Numbered from the stretch's first letter, positions 19,431 through 29,350 are shown. The stretch: DNA of 64,000 bases from Klebsiella sp. WP3-W18-ESBL-02 (GCF_014168815.1 NZ_AP021972.1:868001-932000), one strand, 5' to 3'. A program made the numbers and translations. Notes: a model not told the origin generated them from the sequence alone.

Positions 19431-19745
19431 ATGCAGCCTAACGACATCACTTTTTTTCAGCGCTTTCAGAATGACATTGTTGCCGGGCGCAAGACCATCA
19501 CGCTGCGCGATGCGGCCGAATCTCATTTTAAAACCGGTGATATTTTGCGCGTCGGGCGCTATGAAGACGACGGCTATTTCTGCACGATTGAAGTTCTGGC
19601 CACGTCGACCGTTACCATGGACACACTGACCGAGCGCCACGCTGAGCAGGAAAATATGACGCTACCGCAGCTGAAACAGGTTATTGCCGATATCTACCCC
19701 GGCGAAGACACTTTTTATGTCATTGAATTTAAATGCATTGAGTAA
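19431..19745 (+). CDS. yqfB: N4-acetylcytidine amidohydrolase YqfB (ASCH domain)
   Basis: A 104-residue ASCH-domain protein. E. coli YqfB hydrolyses N4-acetylcytidine and related N4-acylated cytosine derivatives, and the residues implicated there, Lys21, Thr24 and Glu74, are all present at those positions (RKTIT and QEN). The sequence is nearly collinear with E. coli, one residue longer. The ATG at 19431 follows a GGGAATAAT stretch. It is divergent from the RpiR-type gene and followed by a 158-bp AT-rich gap before trhA. Confidence 0.9.
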   Translation: MQPNDITFFQRFQNDIVAGRKTITLRDAAESHFKTGDILRVGRYEDDGYFCTIEVLATSTVTMDTLTERHAEQENMTLPQLKQVIADIYPGEDTFYVIEFKCIE

Positions 19746-19903
19746 AATCATGTACATCTGTTAGGTGAATAAAATATACAACATATTGATTATATTGGAT
19801 TTACAAAAAATCATCTTTTTATTTTAGCTTACAGGTGTTCACTGGAACTATTCTCAGTTACGCTAGTGCCGTTGCTTGATTTGTCGTTCGCCCGGAGCGC
19901 GTA

Positions 19904-20566
19904 ATGGATAAGAAACCACTCATTCAGCAGGGTTACTCTCTGGCTGAGGAAGTTGCTAATAGCATTAGTCATGGTGTCGGCCTGGTCCTGGGGATCGTCG
20001 GGCTGGTTTTGCTGTTGGTTCAGGCGGTTGACGCCAACGCCAGCGCCACGGCGATAACCAGCTATAGCCTGTATGGCGGCAGTATGATTCTGCTATTTCT
20101 GGCGTCAACCTTGTATCACGCCATTCCTTCGCAGCGGGCGAAAGTCTGGCTCAAAAAATTTGACCACTGCGCCATTTATCTGCTGATTGCCGGTACCTAT
20201 ACGCCGTTCCTGTTGGTGGGCCTGGACTCGCCGCTGGCGCGAGGTTTGATGATTGTTATCTGGAGCCTGGCGCTGCTGGGGATCCTGTTTAAGCTGACCA
20301 TTGCGCACCGCTTTAAGGTGCTGTCTTTGGTGACCTACCTGACGATGGGCTGGCTGTCGCTGATTGTGGTGTATCAGCTGGCGGTGAAGCTGGCGATTGG
20401 CGGCGTCACGCTGCTGGCGGTAGGCGGGGTGGTGTACTCGCTGGGCGTGATTTTCTACGTCTGCAAACGCATTCCATACAACCACGCCATCTGGCACGCG
20501 TTTGTGCTGGGCGGTAGTGCCTGCCATTTCCTGGCGATTTATTTGTATGTGGGGCAACACGCATAG
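19904..20566 (+). CDS. trhA: PAQR-family membrane homeostasis protein TrhA (hemolysin III family)
   Basis: A 220-residue inner-membrane protein with about seven transmembrane helices. Conserved PAQR features include the early NSISHGVG motif, ASTLYHAIP and HAIWHAFVLGGSACHF, whose His and Ser/Asp residues form the presumed zinc site. In E. coli the homologue (YqfA) takes part in membrane-energy and fatty-acid homeostasis. The ATG at 19904 follows GGAGCGCGTA. Downstream lies a cluster of three REP units. Confidence 0.9.
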   Translation: MDKKPLIQQGYSLAEEVANSISHGVGLVLGIVGLVLLLVQAVDANASATAITSYSLYGGSMILLFLASTLYHAIPSQRAKVWLKKFDHCAIYLLIAGTYTPFLLVGLDSPLARGLMIVIWSLALLGILFKLTIAHRFKVLSLVTYLTMGWLSLIVVYQLAVKLAIGGVTLLAVGGVVYSLGVIFYVCKRIPYNHAIWHAFVLGGSACHFLAIYLYVGQHA

Positions 20567-20583
20567 GCAATGTGCGCCGAATT

Positions 20584-20714
20584 GCCTGATGGCGCTGCGC
20601 TTATCAGGCCTACGGGATATCCGGACGCACGGGGTCGTGTAGGCCGGATAAGGCAACGCCGCCATCCGGCAACCTGCGCCGAATGGCCTGATGGCGCTAT
20701 GCTTTCAGGCCTAT
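20584..20714. repeat. Triple REP/BIME cluster between trhA and ygfZ
   Basis: Three units in alternating orientation: GCCTGATGGCGCTGCGCTTATC...CTAC (20584-20612), GTAGGCCGGATAAGGC...GCCATCCGGC (20639-20670) and GGCCTGATGGCGCTATG...TCAGGCCTATG (20685-20714). The genes on either side are convergent. Confidence 0.88.
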
Positions 20715-20728
20715 GACATATTCCTGTG

Positions 20729-21712
20729 TTACTCTTCGTCTAACGAATACGGCAGCGGTTTGATGCTCAGCGTAAACGCATCGTCGCGCACGCGGAACAC
20801 GCTATCGGCTTCCATATCGTTATTCATCACTACCTGCACCAGCAACTGGCCGTCTTCAAGCTGTGCGGCGGCCAACACGGTACCGGTACGACGCCAGTTG
20901 TCGCCCATCTGCATTTCTAAATCTTCACCGGCCTGCGGTACGCGGCTGGCTTTTCCTGTTAGCGTCCACAGCGCGCGCTTATTGGCACCGCGGAATTTCG
21001 CACGAGCGACCATTTCCTGCCCGGTATAACAGCCTTTCTTAAAGCTGATGCCGCCCAGCGCCTGCAGGTTAGTGGCCTGCGGAATAAACTGCGCGCTGTT
21101 GGCTTCATCAATAACCGGCAGACCGGCTTCGATGTCCAGCGCCAGCCACTGCTGGCTGTTATTGAGCTGAGCTTCGCCGCGCAGGGCATCGGTTACGCGC
21201 TCAGCGGTGGCGGCATCGGTGACCAGAAGGAAACGTTCCTGCGGGTGATCAAACCACAGCAGGGCAGTTTCATTTTGCTGGAGACACGGCTTTTCGGCGC
21301 TCGGCAGTTCGGCAAAAAGATTGGCCAGCGCGGCGCGCGCCTGGAAACCGGCGACGCCCAGCAGCACCCGATCGTCAGCGGCGGCGATGGTCACCTTCGA
21401 GAAAACGGCGTATTTCTTCAGCTGAGTCAGCTGCGCTTCACGTACGCTGCGGCGCTCAATCCAGGCAAAACCGTCCTGATAATGGAACAGGCGCAGGTTG
21501 CTCCACATTTTACCTTTGGCGTCGCAGTGGGCGACCAGCAGGTGCTGATGCGCATCCATTTGCGCGACGTCCGCCGTCACCTGGCCTTGCAGGTACTTTT
21601 CGCTGTCGGTGCCGGAAATGGTCGCCAGCGCCCAATCATCAAGCGTCATTAACGTCAGCGGTAAACGCGCGGAGGCGGCAGGCTGACGCGGAGGAAAAGG
21701 AGTAAAAGCCAT
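20729..21712 (-). CDS. ygfZ: Folate-binding iron-sulfur cluster assembly protein YgfZ
   Basis: A 327-residue cytoplasmic protein of the GcvT-like/COG0354 family that uses tetrahydrofolate and supports Fe-S enzymes such as MiaB. The family signature KGCYTGQEMVARA, with the essential Cys, is present at about residue 226, and the whole sequence aligns with E. coli YgfZ. The ATG at 21712 (MAFTPFPPRQP) follows AGGATATCAAT. It is divergent from sdhE. Confidence 0.94.
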   Translation of the reverse strand: MAFTPFPPRQPAASARLPLTLMTLDDWALATISGTDSEKYLQGQVTADVAQMDAHQHLLVAHCDAKGKMWSNLRLFHYQDGFAWIERRSVREAQLTQLKKYAVFSKVTIAAADDRVLLGVAGFQARAALANLFAELPSAEKPCLQQNETALLWFDHPQERFLLVTDAATAERVTDALRGEAQLNNSQQWLALDIEAGLPVIDEANSAQFIPQATNLQALGGISFKKGCYTGQEMVARAKFRGANKRALWTLTGKASRVPQAGEDLEMQMGDNWRRTGTVLAAAQLEDGQLLVQVVMNNDMEADSVFRVRDDAFTLSIKPLPYSLDEE

Positions 21713-21955
21713 ATTGATATCCTGAATTGAGTAACGCGCTTATTGCCTCATGGTAAAAGAGATGCCCGCCATTGCAAGCGCTTTTAATGGCCGTTTTGTG
21801 CCGTCCGCGCGTTCTGCGAAGCCGCTCGTAATAATATGAATCCCTTTCATTTATCATGGTTTTTTTATGAATATGGCGCGCGGAACGTGAGATTCCAGTA
21901 AAGTAACTGCAAAAAACACGTTAAACTAGACTCAACGTAATGCTGGAAGGAAATT

Positions 21956-22222
21956 ATGGACATCAATAATAAAGCCCGTATCCACTGGGCATGCCGCCGC
22001 GGTATGCGCGAACTCGATATCTCCATCATGCCGTTCTTTGAGCACGAGTACGACACGCTGAGCGACGAAGATAAAGCACTCTTTATTCGTCTGCTGGAAT
22101 GCGACGATCCTGACCTCTTCAACTGGCTGATGAATCACGGCAAACCGGCTGACGCTAACCTCCAGCGCATGGTGCAACTTATTCAGACACGGAATCGGGA
22201 ACGTGGTCCTGTGGCAATCTGA
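21956..22222 (+). CDS. sdhE: Succinate dehydrogenase flavinylation factor SdhE
   Basis: An 88-residue small helical protein that promotes covalent FAD attachment to SdhA and FrdA. The conserved RGMRELD motif (RGxxE) at residues 15-20 contacts the flavoprotein. It was formerly named YgfY/CptB and described as antitoxin to CptA. The ATG at 21956 follows GGAAGGAAATT. The stop lies 20 bases inside the next gene, so the pair is translationally coupled. Confidence 0.94.
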   Translation: MDINNKARIHWACRRGMRELDISIMPFFEHEYDTLSDEDKALFIRLLECDDPDLFNWLMNHGKPADANLQRMVQLIQTRNRERGPVAI

Positions 22223-22616
22223 TTTACGCGTCTCCTGGCGCTCACAGTGGCTCTCTTTATTGCTCCACGGCCTGGTGGCGGCTTTTGTGCTGCTGATGCC
22301 CTGGCCGTTGAGCTATACCCCTCTGTGGCTTATTTTGCTGTCGCTGGTGGTGTTTGACTGCGTTCGCAGCCAGCGGCGCATTCATTCCCACCAGGGGGAA
22401 ATTAAGCTACTGATGGATTCCCGGCTGCGCTGGCGTAATCAGGAGTGGGATATTCAGGGGGCTCCGTGGATGCTGAATTCCGGCATGATGTTGCGGATTC
22501 GCCGTCCTGGCGGGCGGCGTCAGCATTTATGGCTCGCGGCGGACAGCATGAATCCGGAAGAGTGGCGCGACCTGCGGCGGATACTTATGCAGCAGCCCGC
22601 GGCCACCAAAGACTAG
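22203..22616 (+). CDS. cptA: Inner-membrane protein CptA (YgfX)
   Basis: A 137-residue protein with two transmembrane segments (about residues 15-55: LSLLLHGLVAAFVLLMPWPL and the following LILLSLVVF) and a cytoplasmic C-terminal domain. In E. coli YgfX interacts with FtsZ and MreB when overproduced and is encoded with SdhE. It starts with GTG at 22203 within sdhE, which reproduces the E. coli N-terminus MVLWQSDLRVSWR. Convergent with fldB, whose stop is only 2 bases away. Confidence 0.9.
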   Translation: MVLWQSDLRVSWRSQWLSLLLHGLVAAFVLLMPWPLSYTPLWLILLSLVVFDCVRSQRRIHSHQGEIKLLMDSRLRWRNQEWDIQGAPWMLNSGMMLRIRRPGGRRQHLWLAADSMNPEEWRDLRRILMQQPAATKD

Positions 22617-22618
22617 CT

Positions 22619-23140
22619 TCAGGAGAACTGCTCGGCCATTTCGCCGAGTATCTGCTCGCACCAGCTTTGAATGCGTTCGTCGCTAAGATCGTACTGGTTC
22701 GTTTCGTCCAGCGCGAGGCCTACGAACAGCTGGCCGTCGGCGATAACCGGTTTCGGGCTGGTAAACTCATAGCCTTCGGTCGGCCAGTAGCCCACGAACT
22801 TCACTCCTTTCGTGGCCAGCTTGTCGTGCAGCATGCCCAGCGCATCGAGGAACCACTCGCCGTAGCCAAGCTGGTCGCCCATGCCGTAAAGCGCGACGAT
22901 TTTGCCTGTCAGATTCAGCGTATCAAGCTGCGCCCAGACCGCTTCCCAGTCTTCCTGAATCTCACCGAAATCCCACGTTGGGATGCCTAAAATGAGCACG
23001 TCGTACTGCTCCATTAAGGCCGGAGAGTCATCTTTCAAATTGTGTAATGTGATCAGTTCCGGGCCGATAATGTCGCGAATTTTTTCCGCGGCCATCTCGG
23101 TGTAGCAGGTGCTGGAACCATAAAAAAGACCGATATTCAT
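22619..23140 (-). CDS. fldB: Flavodoxin 2
   Basis: A 173-residue FMN electron carrier (same length as E. coli FldB). The FMN phosphate loop is GLFYGSSTCYTEM at the N-terminus; the ring-binding loops are around PTWDFGEIQEDW and GMGDQLGYGEWF. The ATG at 23140 is the family start. It is divergent from xerD, as in E. coli, with a 102-bp shared promoter region. Confidence 0.95.
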   Translation of the reverse strand: MNIGLFYGSSTCYTEMAAEKIRDIIGPELITLHNLKDDSPALMEQYDVLILGIPTWDFGEIQEDWEAVWAQLDTLNLTGKIVALYGMGDQLGYGEWFLDALGMLHDKLATKGVKFVGYWPTEGYEFTSPKPVIADGQLFVGLALDETNQYDLSDERIQSWCEQILGEMAEQFS

Positions 23141-23242
23141 GACGTACTGCTCTCGATTCTTGCGATGACGATGCCGTCAGTGTACCAGAAAGGGGCTTGT
23201 TTCAGGCATAATGGTGCTGATTTAACACGCAGAGGGCTCGAA

Positions 23243-24139
23243 GTGGATAAGGATCTTGCACGAATCGAACAGTTTCTCGATGCGCTGTGGCTGGAGCGAA
23301 ATCTGGCGGAAAACACCCTTAGCGCCTACCGTCGTGATCTGACGATGGTTGTAGAATGGCTAGCGCACCGCAGCCTGACGCTGGAGAATGCACAAAGCGA
23401 CGATCTGCAAAACCTTCTCGCCGAGCGGCAGCAGGGCGGCTACAAAGCGACCAGTTCAGCGCGTTTGCTAAGCGCGATGCGTCGTTTCTTCCAGCATCTC
23501 TACCGTGAGAAAATTCGCCCGGACGACCCCAGCGCGCTGCTGGCCTCGCCCAAGCTACCCCAGCGGCTGCCAAAAGATCTGAGCGAAGCACAGGTCGAGC
23601 GCCTGCTACAGGCACCGCTGGTCGATCAGCCGCTGGAGCTGCGCGATAAAGCTATGCTTGAGGTACTGTATGCCACCGGGCTACGCGTGTCGGAGCTGGT
23701 AGGCCTGACGATGAGCGATATCAGCCTACGTCAGGGCGTGGTGCGGGTTATTGGTAAGGGCAATAAAGAACGGCTGGTACCGCTGGGCGAAGAGGCGATT
23801 TACTGGGTTGAACAATGGCTGGAGCATGGCCGCCCGTGGCTGCTGAACGGCGTGGCGATTGACGTGTTGTTTCCCAGCCAGCGGGCCCAGCAGATGACCC
23901 GACAGACGTTCTGGCACCGTATTAAGCACTATGCTCAACTGGCGGGAATCGACAGCGAAAAGCTCTCGCCGCACGTGTTACGCCATGCATTTGCCACGCA
24001 TCTGCTCAACCACGGCGCGGACCTGCGCGTGGTGCAAATGCTATTAGGGCACAGCGATTTATCGACCACTCAAATTTATACGCACGTCGCCACCGAGCGG
24101 CTGCGTCAACTTCATCAACAGCACCATCCGCGTGCATGA
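23243..24139 (+). CDS. xerD: Tyrosine recombinase XerD
   Basis: A 298-residue site-specific recombinase that acts with XerC at dif, activated by FtsK, to resolve chromosome dimers. It has the N-terminal core-binding domain and the catalytic domain with Arg in ATGLRVSELVGL, HVLRHAFATH, and LLGHSDLSTTQIYTHV carrying the nucleophilic Tyr. GTG at 23243 gives the E. coli length (VDKDLARIEQFLD); the frame open upstream is not supported. First gene of xerD-dsbC-recJ. Confidence 0.95.
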   Translation: MDKDLARIEQFLDALWLERNLAENTLSAYRRDLTMVVEWLAHRSLTLENAQSDDLQNLLAERQQGGYKATSSARLLSAMRRFFQHLYREKIRPDDPSALLASPKLPQRLPKDLSEAQVERLLQAPLVDQPLELRDKAMLEVLYATGLRVSELVGLTMSDISLRQGVVRVIGKGNKERLVPLGEEAIYWVEQWLEHGRPWLLNGVAIDVLFPSQRAQQMTRQTFWHRIKHYAQLAGIDSEKLSPHVLRHAFATHLLNHGADLRVVQMLLGHSDLSTTQIYTHVATERLRQLHQQHHPRA

Positions 24140-24161
24140 TGCTGATTTAAAAGGATTGGAT

Positions 24162-24875
24162 ATGAAAAAAGGTTTAATGATGTTTACCCTGCTGGCCGCG
24201 GCGTTCTCCGGTCTGGCGCACGCTGACGATGCCGCTATCAAGCAGTCGCTGGCGAAGCTTGGCGTGCAGAGCACCGACATTCAGCCTGCGCCGGTGGCAG
24301 GAATGAAAACCGTGCTGACCAACAGTGGCGTGCTGTACGTCACCGATGACGGCAAACATATTATCCAGGGGCCGATGTACGACGTCAGCGGCGCCCAGCC
24401 GGTTAACGTGACCAATGCCCTGCTGATGACTCACCTGAAGGCGCTGGAAAAAGAGATGATTGTGTACAAAGCGCCGCAGCAAAAACATGTCATTACGGTC
24501 TTTACCGACATCACCTGCGGCTACTGTCACAAGCTGCATGAAGAGATGAAAGACTACAATGCGCTGGGGATCACCGTGCGCTATCTGGCCTTCCCGCGCC
24601 AGGGTGTGCAAAGCCAGGCCGAGCAGGACATGAAATCTATCTGGTGCGCCAAAGACCGGAATAAAGCGTTCGATGACGCGATGAACGGCAAAGGCGTCCA
24701 GGCGGCAAGCTGTGATATCGACCTCGCCAACCACTATGCGCTGGGCGTGCAGTTTGGCGTAACCGGTACCCCGGCAATCGTGCTGAGCGATGGCTTCATG
24801 GTGCCGGGCTATCAGGGTCCGAAAGAGATGAAAGCGTTCCTCGACGAACATCAGAAACAGACCAGCGGTAAATAA
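24162..24875 (+). CDS. dsbC: Thiol:disulfide interchange protein DsbC
   Basis: A 237-residue periplasmic disulfide isomerase. A signal peptide (MKKGLMMFTLLAAAFSGLAHA) precedes an N-terminal dimerisation domain and a thioredoxin-fold domain with the active site CGYC at residues 119-122 and the cis-Pro segment TGTPAIV. A second Cys pair (WCAKD and SCDID) is structural. It is kept reduced by DsbD. The ATG at 24162 follows AAAGGATTGG; the upstream frame overlaps xerD and is not used. Confidence 0.95.
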   Translation: MKKGLMMFTLLAAAFSGLAHADDAAIKQSLAKLGVQSTDIQPAPVAGMKTVLTNSGVLYVTDDGKHIIQGPMYDVSGAQPVNVTNALLMTHLKALEKEMIVYKAPQQKHVITVFTDITCGYCHKLHEEMKDYNALGITVRYLAFPRQGVQSQAEQDMKSIWCAKDRNKAFDDAMNGKGVQAASCDIDLANHYALGVQFGVTGTPAIVLSDGFMVPGYQGPKEMKAFLDEHQKQTSGK

Positions 24876-24880
24876 TTCGC

Positions 24881-26614
24881 GTGAAAAAACAGACTCAACT
24901 TCGCCGTCGGGTGGTGGATGATGCCATCACGTTGCCCGACGCGCTTTCGCCGCTGCTGCGTCGGCTGTACGCCAGCCGTGGCGTAAAATCGCCGGACGAA
25001 CTCGAACGCGGGCTGAAGGGTATGCTGCACTGGCGTACCCTCACCGGCGTCGAGAAGGCCGTCGAAATGCTGCATGATGCGTTTGAGAACAACCTGCGCA
25101 TTATGGTCGTGGGCGACTTCGATGCCGATGGCGCCACCAGCACCGCGCTGAGCGTGCTGTCGCTGCGCGCCATGGGCTGTCGCGCCGTCGAGTATCTGGT
25201 GCCGAACCGTTTTGAAGACGGCTACGGTCTGAGCCCGGAAGTGGTCGATCAGGCCCACGCGCGCGGCGCGCAAATGATCATGACGGTCGATAACGGGATC
25301 TCTTCCCATGCGGGGGTCGATCGTGCCCATGAGCTGGGGATCTCCGTGCTGGTTACCGATCATCACCTGCCGGGTGAAACATTACCCAACGCCGATGCGA
25401 TGGTTAACCCAAATCTGGTGGACTGCCCGTTCCCGTCTAAATCGCTGGCGGGCGTAGGCGTTGCTTTTTATCTGATGCTGGTGCTGTGTAACCATCTGAA
25501 AGAGAAAGGGTGGTTTGAGTCTCGCGGTATTGCTGTACCAAAAATCGTTGAGTTTCTCGATCTGGTGGCGCTGGGCACCGTGGCCGACGTGGTGCCACTG
25601 GACGTCAATAACCGTATTCTGACCTGGCAGGGCCTGAGCCGCATTCGGGCGGGCGTGTGCCGCCCGGGCATTAAGGCGCTGCTGGAGATAGCCAACCGCG
25701 ACGCGGCCAAGCTGGTGGCCAGCGATCTGGGCTTTGCGCTTGGGCCGCGTTTGAACGCCGCCGGGCGCCTCGACGATATGTCGGTTGGGGTCGCGCTGCT
25801 GCTGTGCGATAACCTCGGTGAAGCGCGCGTACTGGCGAACGAACTGGACGCCTTAAACCAGACTCGTAAAGAGATTGAACAGGGGATGCAGGCGGAAGCG
25901 CTGACCCTGTGCGAGCAGCTTGAGCGCAGCCGCGCCGAGTTGCCGGGCGGGCTGGCGATGTATCATCCCGAGTGGCATCAGGGGGTTGTGGGTATTCTGG
26001 CCTCGCGCATTAAAGAACGTTTCCACCGCCCGGTGATCGCCTTTGCACCGGCTGGCAACGGCCAGCTTAAGGGCTCCGGGCGTTCCATTCAGGGGCTGCA
26101 CATGCGCGATGCGCTGGAGCGTCTGGATACGCTATACCCGGGGCTGATGCTGAAGTTTGGCGGTCACGCGATGGCGGCCGGGCTCTCGCTGGAAGAAGCG
26201 CGATTTGAAGAGTTTCAGCGCTGCTTTGGCGAGCTGGCAACCGAATGGCTGGATCCGGCGCTGCTGCAAGGCGAGATTCTTTCTGACGGAGAACTCAGCC
26301 CGCAAGAGATGACGCTGGAGACGGCGCAGGCGCTGCGCGAAGCTGGGCCATGGGGGCAAATGTTCCCGGAACCGCTGTTTGACGGCCGTTTCCGCCTGCT
26401 GCAACAGCGGCTGGTGGGTGAACGTCACCTGAAGGTAATGGTTGAACCGGTCGGCGGCGGCCCGCTGTTGGACGGTATTGCTTTTAACGTTGACACCGCC
26501 GCCTGGCCGGATAACGGCGTGCGCGAAGTGACGCTGGCCTACAGGCTGGACATCAACGAGTTTCGTGGCAACCGCAGCTTACAGCTGATCATCGAACATC
26601 TGTGGCCAATTTAG
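24881..26614 (+). CDS. recJ: Single-stranded-DNA-specific exonuclease RecJ
   Basis: A 577-residue 5'-to-3' exonuclease acting in RecF-pathway recombination and mismatch repair. DHH-family metal motifs are visible: VVGDFDADGATSTA, VTVDNGIS-like MTVDNGISSH, and VTDHHLPG; the DHHA1 part contains KGSGRSIQGLHMRDAL and GGHAMAAG. Start GTG at 24881, 5 bases after dsbC, gives the E. coli length. Several positions near 100-200 differ from E. coli, normal for a different genus. Confidence 0.95.
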   Translation: MKKQTQLRRRVVDDAITLPDALSPLLRRLYASRGVKSPDELERGLKGMLHWRTLTGVEKAVEMLHDAFENNLRIMVVGDFDADGATSTALSVLSLRAMGCRAVEYLVPNRFEDGYGLSPEVVDQAHARGAQMIMTVDNGISSHAGVDRAHELGISVLVTDHHLPGETLPNADAMVNPNLVDCPFPSKSLAGVGVAFYLMLVLCNHLKEKGWFESRGIAVPKIVEFLDLVALGTVADVVPLDVNNRILTWQGLSRIRAGVCRPGIKALLEIANRDAAKLVASDLGFALGPRLNAAGRLDDMSVGVALLLCDNLGEARVLANELDALNQTRKEIEQGMQAEALTLCEQLERSRAELPGGLAMYHPEWHQGVVGILASRIKERFHRPVIAFAPAGNGQLKGSGRSIQGLHMRDALERLDTLYPGLMLKFGGHAMAAGLSLEEARFEEFQRCFGELATEWLDPALLQGEILSDGELSPQEMTLETAQALREAGPWGQMFPEPLFDGRFRLLQQRLVGERHLKVMVEPVGGGPLLDGIAFNVDTAAWPDNGVREVTLAYRLDINEFRGNRSLQLIIEHLWPI

Positions 26615-26703
26615 CATCTCTTATACTGTAATTAAGGACCGGAATCCGCTAAGATTCCGCTCTTATAACCGCATTTTTCTCGTCCATTAAAAGAAAATAG
26701 ACC

Positions 26704-27802
26704 ATGTTTGAAATAAACCCGGTAAATAATCGCATTCAGGACCTCACGGAGCGTGCCAACGTTCTTAGGGGGTATCTTTGACTATGATGCTAAGAAAGAG
26801 CGTCTGGAAGAAGTAAACGCCGAGCTGGAACAGCCGGATGTCTGGAACGAACCCGAACGCGCGCAGGCGCTGGGTAAAGAGCGTTCCTCCCTTGAAGCGA
26901 TTGTCGATACCCTCGATCAAATGACGCAGGGTCTGGAAGACGTTTCCGGCCTGCTGGAACTGGCTGTAGAAGCCGACGACGAAGAGACCTTCAACGAAGC
27001 CGTTGCCGAGCTGGATACGCTGGAAGATAAGCTGGCACAGCTGGAATTCCGTCGTATGTTCTCCGGCGAGTACGACAACGCCGATTGCTACCTTGATATC
27101 CAGGCCGGTTCCGGCGGTACTGAAGCGCAGGACTGGGCAAGCATGCTTGAGCGCATGTATCTGCGTTGGGCAGAAGCGCGCGGCTTTAAAACTGAAATTA
27201 TCGAAGAGTCCGAAGGTGAAGTGGCCGGGATTAAATCCGTGACCATTAAAATCTCCGGCGATTACGCCTACGGCTGGCTGCGTACCGAAACCGGCGTTCA
27301 CCGTCTGGTGCGTAAGAGCCCGTTCGATTCCGGCGGCCGTCGCCACACCTCTTTTAGCTCCGCGTTTGTTTACCCGGAAGTGGATGACGATATCGATATC
27401 GACATCAACCCGGCGGATCTGCGTATCGACGTTTACCGTGCCTCCGGCGCGGGCGGTCAGCACGTTAACCGTACTGAATCTGCGGTGCGTATTACCCACA
27501 TCCCGACCGGGATTGTGACGCAGTGCCAGAACGACCGTTCCCAGCATAAAAACAAAGACCAGGCCATGAAGCAGATGAAAGCAAAGCTTTATGAACTGGA
27601 AATGCAGAAAAAGAACGCAGAAAAACAGGCGATGGAAGACACCAAATCTGATATCGGCTGGGGTAGCCAGATTCGTTCTTATGTCCTGGACGATTCCCGC
27701 ATTAAAGACCTGCGCACCGGGGTTGAAACCCGCAATACGCAGGCGGTACTGGACGGAAGTCTGGATCAATTTATCGAAGCAAGTTTGAAAGCAGGGTTAT
27801 GA
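26704..27802 (+). CDS. prfB: Peptide chain release factor 2 (programmed +1 frameshift)
   Basis: RF2 recognises UGA and UAA. Translation starts at the ATG at 26704 (MFEINPVNNRIQDLTERANV), reads 25 codons to CTT, then shifts +1 across the in-frame TGA at 26779-26781 and continues GAC TAT GAT to the stop at 27802, giving 365 residues as in E. coli. The SPF tripeptide for stop recognition is in VRKSPFDS and the GGQ motif in GAGGQHVNRTES. It is followed by lysS after 9 bases. Confidence 0.97.
26767..26781 (+). promoter_or_regulatory. prfB autoregulatory frameshift site
   Basis: AGGGGG (internal Shine-Dalgarno-like element, 26767-26772), TAT, then CTT TGA C. Slow decoding of UGA when RF2 is scarce lets the ribosome slip from CUU to UUU, skipping one base. 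All elements of the established enteric site are intact. Confidence 0.97.
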
Positions 27803-27811
27803 GGAACCAAC

Positions 27812-29329
27812 ATGTCTGAACAAAACGCACAAGGCGCTGACGAGGTAGTCGATCTTAACAACGAAATGAAGGCACGCCGCGAGAAGCTGGCTGCACTGCG
27901 TCAGCAGGGCATCCCGTTCCCGAACGATTTCCGTCGCGACCGTACCTCTGACCAACTGCACGCTGAATTCGATGGTAAGGAAGGCGAAGAGCTCGAAGCG
28001 CTGAATATCGAAGTCTCCGTTGCGGGTCGTATGATGACTCGCCGTATTATGGGTAAAGCCTCCTTTGTTACGCTGCAAGACGTCGGCGGTCGCATTCAGC
28101 TGTACGTTGCGCGTGACGATCTGCCGGAAGGCGTGTACAACGAACAGTTTAAAAAATGGGACCTTGGCGACATTCTGGGCGCTAAAGGTAAGCTGTTCAA
28201 AACCAAAACCGGCGAGCTGTCTATTCACTGCACCGAGCTGCGTCTGCTGACCAAAGCGCTGCGCCCGCTGCCGGACAAATTCCACGGTCTTCAGGATCAG
28301 GAAGCGCGCTATCGTCAGCGTTACCTGGATCTCATCTCTAACGATGAATCCCGCCATACCTTTAAAGTCCGTTCCCGTATCCTGGCCGGTATTCGCCAGT
28401 TCATGGTTGGCCGCGGCTTTATGGAAGTTGAAACCCCAATGATGCAGGTGATCCCTGGCGGCGCATCAGCCCGTCCGTTCATCACCCACCACAATGCGCT
28501 GGATCTGGATATGTACCTGCGTATTGCGCCGGAACTGTATCTGAAACGTCTGGTGGTTGGCGGCTTCGAACGCGTGTTCGAAATCAACCGTAACTTCCGT
28601 AACGAAGGTATCTCCGTTCGTCATAACCCTGAGTTCACTATGATGGAACTCTACATGGCGTATGCGGACTACAAAGATCTGATCGAACTGACCGAATCGC
28701 TGTTCCGCACCCTGGCGCAGGATATTCTGGGCCACACTGAAGTGCCTTACGGCGATCAGACCTTCGACTTCGGCAAGCCGTTTGAAAAACTGACCATGCG
28801 CGAAGCGATCAAGAAATACCGTCCGGAAACTGACATGGCTGACCTTGATAACTTCGACTCTGCGAAGGCGATTGCTGAAAGCATCGGCATTCACGTTGAG
28901 AAGAGCTGGGGTCTGGGCCGCATCGTGACCGAGATCTTCGAAGAAGTGGCAGAAGCGCATCTGATTCAGCCGACCTTCATCACCGAGTATCCGGCAGAGG
29001 TTTCTCCGCTGGCGCGCCGTAACGACGTGAACCCGGAAATCACCGACCGCTTCGAATTCTTTATCGGCGGCCGCGAAATCGGTAACGGTTTCAGCGAGCT
29101 GAACGATGCTGAAGACCAGGCGCAGCGTTTCCAGGATCAGGTTAACGCCAAAGAAGCGGGCGATGACGAAGCGATGTTCTACGACGAAGACTACGTTACC
29201 GCGTTGGAACATGGTCTGCCGCCGACCGCGGGCTTAGGTATTGGTATCGACCGTATGGTCATGCTGTTTACTAACAGCCACACCATCCGCGACGTTATCC
29301 TGTTCCCGGCGATGCGTCCGGTGAAATAA
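27812..29329 (+). CDS. lysS: Lysyl-tRNA synthetase
   Basis: A 505-residue class II synthetase (same length as E. coli). An N-terminal OB-fold anticodon-binding domain precedes the catalytic core, with motif 1 near RSRILAGIRQFMVGRGFMEVETP, motif 2 FRNEGISVRHNPEFTMMELY and motif 3 GLGIGIDRMVML. It follows prfB closely with GAGGAACC as ribosome site, forming the conserved prfB-lysS operon, and ends at a strong terminator. Confidence 0.97.
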   Translation: MSEQNAQGADEVVDLNNEMKARREKLAALRQQGIPFPNDFRRDRTSDQLHAEFDGKEGEELEALNIEVSVAGRMMTRRIMGKASFVTLQDVGGRIQLYVARDDLPEGVYNEQFKKWDLGDILGAKGKLFKTKTGELSIHCTELRLLTKALRPLPDKFHGLQDQEARYRQRYLDLISNDESRHTFKVRSRILAGIRQFMVGRGFMEVETPMMQVIPGGASARPFITHHNALDLDMYLRIAPELYLKRLVVGGFERVFEINRNFRNEGISVRHNPEFTMMELYMAYADYKDLIELTESLFRTLAQDILGHTEVPYGDQTFDFGKPFEKLTMREAIKKYRPETDMADLDNFDSAKAIAESIGIHVEKSWGLGRIVTEIFEEVAEAHLIQPTFITEYPAEVSPLARRNDVNPEITDRFEFFIGGREIGNGFSELNDAEDQAQRFQDQVNAKEAGDDEAMFYDEDYVTALEHGLPPTAGLGIGIDRMVMLFTNSHTIRDVILFPAMRPVK

Positions 29330-29350
29330 TCGCAATAGCGAAAAGCAAAA